This document shows positions 57,825-64,000 of a stretch of DNA of 64,000 nucleotides, one piece after another (the stretch's first letter is position 1; each line of letters opens with the position of its first letter). Location: contig NZ_LXLV01000019.1 of the NCBI RefSeq assembly GCF_001757995.1, positions 124,001-188,000 on the forward strand. Direction: 5' to 3'. A program made the translations under genes and the position numbers. This DNA is from Bacillus mycoides (GTDB lineage Bacteria > Bacillota > Bacilli > Bacillales > Bacillaceae_G). The notes under the pieces are model-generated. The model was given only the letters and a program-made list of their open reading frames with translations, had not been told where the DNA came from and searched no databases.

Positions 57825-58508
57825 TTGGATATTGAAAGAGTTAACGATCATACGATGAAATTTTTTATTACGTACGTTGATATAGAGGATAGAGGATTTA
57901 ACCGTGAAGAGATTTGGTATGACCGCGAACGAAGTGAAGAACTTTTTTGGGAAATGATGGATGAAGCTCGCGATCATGACGATTTCTTTATTGATGGACC
58001 GTTATGGATTCAAGTGCAAGCAGTCGATAAAGGGATTGAAGTACTTGTAACGAAAGCGGAGCTTTCAAAGGATGGACAAAAGCTGGAACTACCAATAGGT
58101 GTAGACAAAATTATAGACATTCCTCTAGATGAAGGCATCGAATCATTATTCCAGCAAGAATTAGTGGAAGAGGTAGAAGAACAAGTAGGAACAAACTTTA
58201 ATGAAGATGGTACGTTTGGCTTTTTAATTAAGTTTAATGATTTTGAAGATGTCATTTCATTAAGTCATCGTCTTATCTTTGAAGATATAAAAGATGAATT
58301 GCATTCATTTGAGGACCGCTATTATGTATATGTGGAATTCGATGAAGTGCTACATGATGAAGAAGAAATTGATCGTATTTTAAGTATTGTTTTAGAATAT
58401 GGAGAAGAATCTACTTTAACGATTCACCGTGTAAGTGAGTATGGGAAACAGGTTGTGAAAGAGCGTGCGCTTGAGACAATTCGCAACAATTTCCCTCCTA
58501 AAATGTAG
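57825..58508 (+). CDS. mecA: Adapter protein MecA
   Basis: 227 residues, starting with TTG after GGAAGGGAG. The N-terminal domain (about 1-100, MDIERVNDHTMKFFITYVDI) binds targets such as ComK; the C-terminal domain (about 120-227) binds ClpC. The linker is acidic (LVEEVEEQVGTN). It delivers ComK to ClpCP and so keeps competence off. Between yjbE and cls here; in B. subtilis it precedes coiA directly. Confidence 0.95.
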   Translation: MDIERVNDHTMKFFITYVDIEDRGFNREEIWYDRERSEELFWEMMDEARDHDDFFIDGPLWIQVQAVDKGIEVLVTKAELSKDGQKLELPIGVDKIIDIPLDEGIESLFQQELVEEVEEQVGTNFNEDGTFGFLIKFNDFEDVISLSHRLIFEDIKDELHSFEDRYYVYVEFDEVLHDEEEIDRILSIVLEYGEESTLTIHRVSEYGKQVVKERALETIRNNFPPKM

Positions 58509-58540
58509 GCCGATTTCTATAGTATGAAATCGGCTTTTTT
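58508..58540 (+). terminator. Terminator of mecA
   Basis: GCCGATTTC pairs with GAAATCGGC, then TTTTTTT. Confidence 0.85.
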
Positions 58541-58580
58541 TATGAAGAATAGGAAGGCTTTCTTATTTAGGGGGTAAGAG

Positions 58581-60125
58581 ATGAAAAATACACTAAAACT
58601 ACTTTTCTTTTTTCTACTACTGTTCGCATTATTTGTTTCATTACGCATGTTTATTGATGTAGCATTTTATTCGGATGTCATTGGGATAAAGGATGTTTCG
58701 ATTTTAGGTATTATTAGTATTTTATTTACGGTTTCCGCATTTTTAATTGGATGTGTTATTTTCTTAGAAAACCGCCATCCGTCAAAAACACTTACGTGGT
58801 TAATCGTACTAGGTATTTTTCCAGTGTTCGGTTTCTTTGCTTATCTTTTATTTGGACAAAACTTTCGCAGAAAAAGAATGTTCCAAAAGAAGGCATTACT
58901 CGATGAACAGGCGTTTTTACAATATAAGGGACACGAAGATTACGAAGAACGGATTTTACGAAATCATAAGCATCAAGAATTGTTATTTCGTTTAGCAGAT
59001 CGACTAGGTGCTTTAAATATTTCATTTCAAACTGAAACGAGGACGTTAACAAATGGAGACGAAACGTTTCAGGCAATTTTAGATGGGTTAAATCGAGCGA
59101 AACACCACATTCATATGGAGTATTACATTGTGCGTGATGACAAGCTCGGTACAGAAATTAAAGATATTTTAATAAAAAAATCAAAAGAAGGCGTTGTCGT
59201 TCGTTTTTTATACGACGCGGTTGGAAGCTTTAAATTATCAAATTCGTATATTGCAGAATTGAATGATGCAGGAGTAGAAATGATTCCATTTTTCCCTGTG
59301 CGCTTTCCAATTTTAAACGATAAAATTAATTATCGAAACCACCGGAAAATCGTTATTATAGATGGAAATGAAGGGTTTGTAGGTGGATTAAATATTGGTG
59401 ATGAGTATTTAGGGAAGGATAAATATTTCGGTTTTTGGCGAGACACGCATTTATATTTACGCGGTGAAGCAGTTCAAAGTTTACAGCTAATTTTCCTTCA
59501 AGACTGGTTTTATATGACTGGTGAGGCGGTATTAGCACCTGAATATTTACAAGCGGAAGCAGTTGAGGGTGATCATTGGGGCGGAGTCCAACTTGTTGGA
59601 GGTGGACCGGATAATAAATGGGAAACAATTAAACATTTATATTTTGCAATGATTGCTTCAGCTAGGAAATCGATTTGGATTGCAACACCATACTTTATTC
59701 CAGATGATGATATTTTATCTGCATTAAAAGTAGCTGCACTTGCTGGTATTGATGTTCGTTTGTTAATGCCAAGTAAGCCGGATAAGCGGACTGTCTTTTA
59801 TGCATCAAGATCGTACTTTCCGGAGTTATTAGATGCAGGAGTAAAAATATATGAGTATGAAAAAGGTTTTCTTCATAGTAAAGTTGTTATCGTTGATTCT
59901 GATCTCGCGTCAATTGGGACAGCTAATATGGATATGAGAAGTTTTCATTTAAACTTTGAAGTAAATGCCTTTTTATATGATACAGATAGTATTCGAAAGC
60001 TCGTTCAAGATTTTAAAGACGATTTAGAAGAGTCCAGTGAAATTCATGTTGACCGATTTCATAAGAGACGTCTTCATAGGCGGATTGTTGAATCGACGTA
60101 TCGGTTATTATCACCTTTATTATAG
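58581..60125 (+). CDS. cls: Cardiolipin synthase
   Basis: 514 residues, phospholipase D superfamily. Two N-terminal membrane segments (about 5-25 and 33-58), a third near 70, then two HKD motifs: NHRKIVIIDGNEGFVGG near 253 and LHSKVVIVDSDLASIG near 432. It joins two phosphatidylglycerols into cardiolipin and glycerol at the membrane. GGGGG precedes the ATG. It sits between mecA and coiA, an insertion compared with B. subtilis. Which Bacillus paralogue it is cannot be told. Confidence 0.94.
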   Translation: MKNTLKLLFFFLLLFALFVSLRMFIDVAFYSDVIGIKDVSILGIISILFTVSAFLIGCVIFLENRHPSKTLTWLIVLGIFPVFGFFAYLLFGQNFRRKRMFQKKALLDEQAFLQYKGHEDYEERILRNHKHQELLFRLADRLGALNISFQTETRTLTNGDETFQAILDGLNRAKHHIHMEYYIVRDDKLGTEIKDILIKKSKEGVVVRFLYDAVGSFKLSNSYIAELNDAGVEMIPFFPVRFPILNDKINYRNHRKIVIIDGNEGFVGGLNIGDEYLGKDKYFGFWRDTHLYLRGEAVQSLQLIFLQDWFYMTGEAVLAPEYLQAEAVEGDHWGGVQLVGGGPDNKWETIKHLYFAMIASARKSIWIATPYFIPDDDILSALKVAALAGIDVRLLMPSKPDKRTVFYASRSYFPELLDAGVKIYEYEKGFLHSKVVIVDSDLASIGTANMDMRSFHLNFEVNAFLYDTDSIRKLVQDFKDDLEESSEIHVDRFHKRRLHRRIVESTYRLLSPLL

Positions 60126-60126
60126 A

Positions 60127-60160
60127 AAGAGATGTCCTAATTTAGGACATCTCTTTTTTT
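60127..60160 (+). terminator. Terminator of cls
   Basis: AAAGAGATGTCCTAA pairs with TTAGGACATCTCTTT, then TTTT. Confidence 0.85.
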
Positions 60161-60206
60161 GAGAGGAATTTGTAGTAAATTGTAGAATACAAGGAGTTGA
60201 AAGGGT

Positions 60207-61451
60207 GTGATTGTGATGTTTATTGCAAGGAGAGAAAACGGAGAAAAAATTCACCTATTATATAACCGGGATGAAGAGCTTTTACGCGAAATGCGTAAAC
60301 GAGAAAAATTATTTTGTACAGCTTGCGGAAAAGAAGTGCAAATGAAATTAGGAAAACAGAAGAGGTGGCATTTTGCTCATAAGAAAGTGGATTCATGTCT
60401 TGCCTTTTATGAAGCAGAATCTATGTATCATATGCACGGTAAAGAATTGTTATATAGATGGTTAAAACGTCAAGATTTTCATGTAGATATAGAGCGTTAT
60501 CTGCCAGCAATCCAGCAACGGCCAGATATTTACGTAGAGAGAGCGGATAGAAAAATCGCGATTGAATATCAATGTGCAAATCTCTCCATAGAGCAGCTTT
60601 ATAAGCGAACATATTCGTATTGGCAAGCTAGTATACAAGTCATCTGGATAATCGGTGGAAATCAGTTGAAAAAGCAATCCGCCTATTGGATGACATTCTC
60701 CTCCCTTATGGCGTTCTCCTTACAACCTTATCCTCAGCCATTTCTTATTTTCTTTTGTCCGAAACAAAAATCGTTTATGAAATGCGCATTTATCACTCCG
60801 TTTTCTACAAATGTCTCTTTCTCACGTACTATTTATTTACCAACCGATACGACTACTGTTGACATGCTCTTTTCTCCCGTTCCTTTCCAAAAAGAGATAT
60901 TAGGACAAGAATGGAAGAGAAAAAAGGACCATTTTAGGCAAAACGCTCTATCTATCTGGAATTATAATCATAAGTCACTACTCCACCTCTTATATCAATA
61001 TAAATGTACCCCAGCGAGTTTTCCTTCTGAAATCGGTATTCCGCTCCCATCCTCGTTTGCTTTTCAAACAAATCCATTTATATGGCAAGCTTCTCTTTAT
61101 ATGAAGTGTATAGGTATGCTTAAGGTAGGGGAGTATATTTCTCTGCAATACGTATGTAACTATGTAGCAAAGTATACGAAGAGGCGTCAACTTCCGTATT
61201 TTGTACAACATACATGGAAGGTAGCAGTTGCAGAGTATATGACATTTTTATGTTATATGGGTGTGTTAAATAAAGTAGGTACTAATAAGTATCGGAAAAT
61301 AAAAGATGTTATTTTGTTAAAAACAGAGGAAGAAATTATGAAATATGATGAAATTTGCTTAGCGCATGCACTATCTCTATTTGAGACAAAGTACAACATG
61401 AGAGAGGGAAAAGGGGATATAATAAAGACTGATCGTGAAGGAATTACATAA
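60207..61451 (+). CDS. coiA: Competence protein CoiA
   Basis: 414 residues from GTG 60207, 10 nt after AAGGAG; ATG 60216 is an alternative. An N-terminal zinc-binding segment (LFCTACGKEVQMKLGKQKRW, then HFAHKK near 55) precedes a PD-(D/E)xK-like nuclease core (RPDIYVERADRKIAIEYQCA near 110). CoiA acts in processing of incoming DNA during transformation. It is followed by pepF, as yjbF-yjbG in B. subtilis. A long C-terminal part with a wing-like helix bundle has no assigned role. Confidence 0.9.
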   Translation: MIVMFIARRENGEKIHLLYNRDEELLREMRKREKLFCTACGKEVQMKLGKQKRWHFAHKKVDSCLAFYEAESMYHMHGKELLYRWLKRQDFHVDIERYLPAIQQRPDIYVERADRKIAIEYQCANLSIEQLYKRTYSYWQASIQVIWIIGGNQLKKQSAYWMTFSSLMAFSLQPYPQPFLIFFCPKQKSFMKCAFITPFSTNVSFSRTIYLPTDTTTVDMLFSPVPFQKEILGQEWKRKKDHFRQNALSIWNYNHKSLLHLLYQYKCTPASFPSEIGIPLPSSFAFQTNPFIWQASLYMKCIGMLKVGEYISLQYVCNYVAKYTKRRQLPYFVQHTWKVAVAEYMTFLCYMGVLNKVGTNKYRKIKDVILLKTEEEIMKYDEICLAHALSLFETKYNMREGKGDIIKTDREGIT

Positions 61452-61501
61452 GAAAAATCGAATTGTACTTAAGTAGAGATATTATAAGGAGGGCTTAAAG
61501 A

Positions 61502-63328
61502 ATGGCTGAACAAAATACAGTAAAATCATTACCAAATCGCAATGAGATTGAAGAAGCAAACACATGGCGATTAGAAGATATTTTCCAAACAGATGCAGAA
61601 TGGGAAAAAGAATTCCAAGCTATTAAAGAGCTATTACCGAAGTTAACTGAATTTAAAGGGAAACTTGGCGACTCTGCAGACAATTTGCTTGAGGCATTGC
61701 AATATGAAGATGAAATTTCAATGCGATTAGGTAAGCTATATACATATGCACATATGCGTTACGATCAAGATACAACAAACTCTGTGTATCAAGCATTAAA
61801 TGATCGCGCAACAAATTTATACTCACAAGTATCTAGTAGCACAGCTTATATCGTGCCTGAAATTTTATCGATTTCAGAGGATACGTTACAATCATTCTTA
61901 AAAGAAAATAGAGACTTAAGTGTATATGAACATGCATTAGAAGAAATTACGCGTCAACGCCCGCACGTATTATCAGAAGTTGAGGAGGCTTTGCTAGCAG
62001 AAGCGTCTGAAGTGATGAGTGCATCAAGTAATACATTTGGTATGTTGAATAATGCGGATTTAAAATTCCCATCTATTAAAGGTGAAGATGGAGAAGAAGT
62101 AGAAATAACACATGGTCGTTACATTCAGTTTTTAGAAAGTGATGATCGTCGTGTGCGCGAAGATGCATTCAAAGCTGTATATGAAACGTACGGAAATTAT
62201 AAGAACACATTTGCAAGTACGCTAAGCGGGGCTGTGAAACGTAATAATTTCAATGCACGCGTTCGTAAATACGATTCTGCACGTCAAGCTGCATTAAGTA
62301 ATAATAATATCCCTGAGGCGGTGTATGATCAACTTATTGAATCAGTAAATGATAATTTACACTTACTACATCGATACATTGATATTCGTAAGCGTGCTCT
62401 AGGTCTTGATGAGCTTCATATGTACGATTTATATACACCACTTGTACCAGAAGTGAAAATGAATGTGAAGTATGAAGAAGCGCAAGAAATGTTATTGAAA
62501 TCTTTAAATGTACTTGGTGATGAATATGTTGAAATTTTAAAAGAAGCATATGAAAATCGCTGGGTAGATGTATATGAGAATAAAGGAAAACGAAGCGGAG
62601 CATATTCATCTGGTGCATACGGAACAAATCCGTATATTTTAATGAACTGGCATGATAATGTAAATAATTTATTTACACTTGCTCATGAGTTTGGTCATTC
62701 AGTGCATAGTTACTATACAAGGAAGACACAACCGCACGTATATGGTGATTATTCAATCTTCGTTGCAGAAGTAGCATCAACTTGTAATGAAGCGCTTCTA
62801 AATGATTACTTATTGAAGACGACAGAAGATAAGAAAGAGCGTCTATATTTATTAAATCACTATTTAGAAGGATTCCGTGGTACTGTATTCCGTCAAACAA
62901 TGTTTGCAGAGTTCGAGCATATCATTCATAAAAAAGTACAAGAAGGACATGCGGTTACGCCAGATATGTTAACGGAGATTTATTACGATTTAAATAAGAA
63001 ATATTTCGGTGATGCTTTAGTAATTGATAAAGAAATCGGTTTAGAATGGTCTCGTATTCCGCACTTCTATTACAACTATTACGTATATCAATACGCAACA
63101 GGATTTAGTGCAGCGACAGCTTTGTCAAAACAAATTTTAGAAGAGGGACAACCAGCAGTAGAACGTTACATTAACGAATTCTTAAAAGCTGGAAGCTCTG
63201 ATTACCCAATTGAAGTGTTGAAAAAAGCAGGAGTAGACATGGCATCGCCAGAACCTGTAAAAGAAGCATTGCAAGTATTTGAAGAGAAATTAAATGAATT
63301 AGAAGCACTATTGTTTGAAGAGAAGTAA
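61502..63328 (+). CDS. pepF: Oligoendopeptidase F (PepF, M3 family)
   Basis: 608 residues. The zinc site HEFGHSVH lies near residue 394, with a third ligand in IFVAEVASTCNEALLN near 419. M3B oligoendopeptidases cut peptides of about 7-17 residues in the cytoplasm, which fits the Opp importer nearby. GGAGGG precedes the ATG. The C-terminal half is mostly helical, as in the family. Confidence 0.95.
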   Translation: MAEQNTVKSLPNRNEIEEANTWRLEDIFQTDAEWEKEFQAIKELLPKLTEFKGKLGDSADNLLEALQYEDEISMRLGKLYTYAHMRYDQDTTNSVYQALNDRATNLYSQVSSSTAYIVPEILSISEDTLQSFLKENRDLSVYEHALEEITRQRPHVLSEVEEALLAEASEVMSASSNTFGMLNNADLKFPSIKGEDGEEVEITHGRYIQFLESDDRRVREDAFKAVYETYGNYKNTFASTLSGAVKRNNFNARVRKYDSARQAALSNNNIPEAVYDQLIESVNDNLHLLHRYIDIRKRALGLDELHMYDLYTPLVPEVKMNVKYEEAQEMLLKSLNVLGDEYVEILKEAYENRWVDVYENKGKRSGAYSSGAYGTNPYILMNWHDNVNNLFTLAHEFGHSVHSYYTRKTQPHVYGDYSIFVAEVASTCNEALLNDYLLKTTEDKKERLYLLNHYLEGFRGTVFRQTMFAEFEHIIHKKVQEGHAVTPDMLTEIYYDLNKKYFGDALVIDKEIGLEWSRIPHFYYNYYVYQYATGFSAATALSKQILEEGQPAVERYINEFLKAGSSDYPIEVLKKAGVDMASPEPVKEALQVFEEKLNELEALLFEEK

Positions 63329-63330
63329 TG

Positions 63331-63365
63331 AAAAAAGACGAGGGATTTTATCCTCGTCTTTTTGT
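63331..63365 (+). terminator. Terminator of pepF
   Basis: AAAAGACGAGGA pairs with TCCTCGTCTTTT, then T-rich. Confidence 0.85.
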
Positions 63366-63473
63366 TTGAAACATTTGTTCAAAAGTATATAGTGTCGATA
63401 TTTGTCGAATGATTAAAGTGATTTTCTTTACTTTTTCTATATTAGAAGGGATTTTCACGACTTATTTTTGTAG

Positions 63474-63647
63474 TTAAAATCCTTTAAATCGTTTTCTATA
63501 GTTGAAATAAGAAACAGCGATGACGATAACTCCGAATAAAAGAGGGAAGGCAATAATTTTAGGAAAAGCTTGTAATAGAGAGAGGATATACAAGAAAAAA
63601 GAAACAATAACACATAGAAAGATAAGAAAAATATGAGATTTTTTCAT
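63474..63647 (-). CDS. Small membrane protein, 57 aa
   Basis: MKKSHIFLIFLCVIVSFFLY, then a second hydrophobic stretch (IIAFPLLFGVIVIAVSYF) and a basic end NYRKRFKGF. Two membrane segments with a short loop. AGGAGGT lies just upstream of the ATG, which makes it a convincing gene. Not recognised. Confidence 0.75.
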   Translation of the reverse strand: MKKSHIFLIFLCVIVSFFLYILSLLQAFPKIIAFPLLFGVIVIAVSYFNYRKRFKGF

Positions 63648-63857
63648 AAGGAAACCTCCTAAATTGCTTTTTTTATAGCTTATTCAAGAATGAAAACGTT
63701 TAGAATGTGACAAAAGTGTGAAATTCGACAAAAGGGGTTGTCATCTGACGTCGAATCTTGTAATATAATAAGCGTGAACGAATTCACATACAAACATATA
63801 CCCCTTTGTTTGAACGTGAAAATTTCTCCCATCCCCTTTAATATTTTTATAAGCCGT

Positions 63858-63897
63858 AAAGAAAAAGACCTGGTGTTTACACCAGGTCTTTTTCTTT
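63858..63897. terminator. Terminator overlapping the 3' end of the last gene
   Basis: AAAGAAAAAGACCTGGTGT pairs perfectly with its complement around TT. The stop codon of the minus-strand gene lies inside the stem region. Confidence 0.8.
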
Positions 63898-63999
63898 TGC
63901 TATCCATTTCCAATAACGCTCGCACTTCACTTCAATCATTTGTACTTTTCGTTTTAGTTGTAATTTTTTTAGTTCGCGCTCTATTTCTTGCTGAGGGCA
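63877..63999 (-). CDS. 3' end of an unidentified gene, cut by the window edge
   Basis: 40 codons before the stop read [20 protein letters not shown] and then a basic/aromatic end [16 protein letters not shown]. Helical and charged. In B. subtilis the gene next to pepF on this strand is yjbH (spxH), the ClpXP adaptor for Spx, but these residues are too few to confirm that. Confidence 0.5.
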   Translation of the reverse strand, partial: CPQQEIERELKKLQLKRKVQMIEVKCERYWKWIAKEKDLV

Positions 64000-64000
64000 G

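Noticed and set aside
63680-63925. 81-codon minus-strand ORF at the window end
   Set aside because: Runs through the terminator in another frame of the real gene end at 63877-63999.

Overview
The window is AT-rich chromosomal DNA of a Bacillus cereus-group bacterium (B. cereus, B. thuringiensis or B. anthracis type). Gene content and order follow the yis-yit-yjz-yja-yjb part of the Bacillus subtilis map: addBA, the gerP spore germination operon, yisI/yisK/yisL/yisN/asnO, yitK/cvfB, yitT/yitU, yjzC/clpB/yjzD, comZ, fabH-fabF, yjaZ, yjbA, trpS, oppABCDF, spx, yjbE, mecA, coiA and pepF. No rRNA, tRNA, CRISPR array, transposase or prophage was seen.

Layout. 1-6293: recombination nuclease addB (5' end outside the window) and addA, then a small alpha-CTD-like protein. 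6510-7973: a frameshifted AlkD-type DNA repair gene and an orphan hypothetical gene. 8059-10316: gerPA-F on the minus strand behind a sigma-K-like promoter, plus a Spo0E-type phosphatase. 10560-16292: yisK, ornithine aminotransferase rocD, yisL, yisN-like and asparagine synthetase asnO. 16484-19392: ferrochelatase and catalase, each with a PerR-like box. 19599-22621: ammonium transporter with TnrA/GlnR-like boxes, then a membrane-anchored amylase-like protein that seems to lack the GH13 catalytic residues. 22691-24321: yajQ-type gene and cvfB.

24414-30279 is the accessory island: a truncated, frameshifted Rhs/YD-repeat toxin gene followed by displaced toxin tips, Rhs-core scraps and candidate immunity genes. 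Two tips are homologous to each other, and each is followed by its own small membrane protein. A run of five A6T heptamers lies at the junction of the second tip. This is the least ordinary part of the window.

30321-37344: prsA, small Bacillus proteins, yitT, the HAD phosphatase yitU, a possible small RNA, yjzC, clpB under a CtsR operator, and yjzD. 37501-43817: two genes of the yjaU/yjaV positions, comZ with a tandem duplication of its 3' end and terminator, fabH-fabF under a FapR operator, the DUF2268 protease and yjbA. 43856-44079: a GC-rich hairpin-rich element. 44081-45353: trpS behind a tRNA-Trp T-box. 45468-55453: the Opp oligopeptide permease operon, a MATE exporter and a stand-alone second OppA. 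55484-64000: spx with a PerR-like box, yjbE (TerC), mecA, cardiolipin synthase, coiA, pepF, and the 3' end of one more minus-strand gene.

Several genes act together. ClpB, MecA and Spx belong to Clp-dependent stress and competence control. ComZ, CoiA and MecA are all competence-related. Ferrochelatase supplies heme for catalase. FabH and FabF start and extend fatty acids under FapR. Opp imports peptides for nutrition and signalling.
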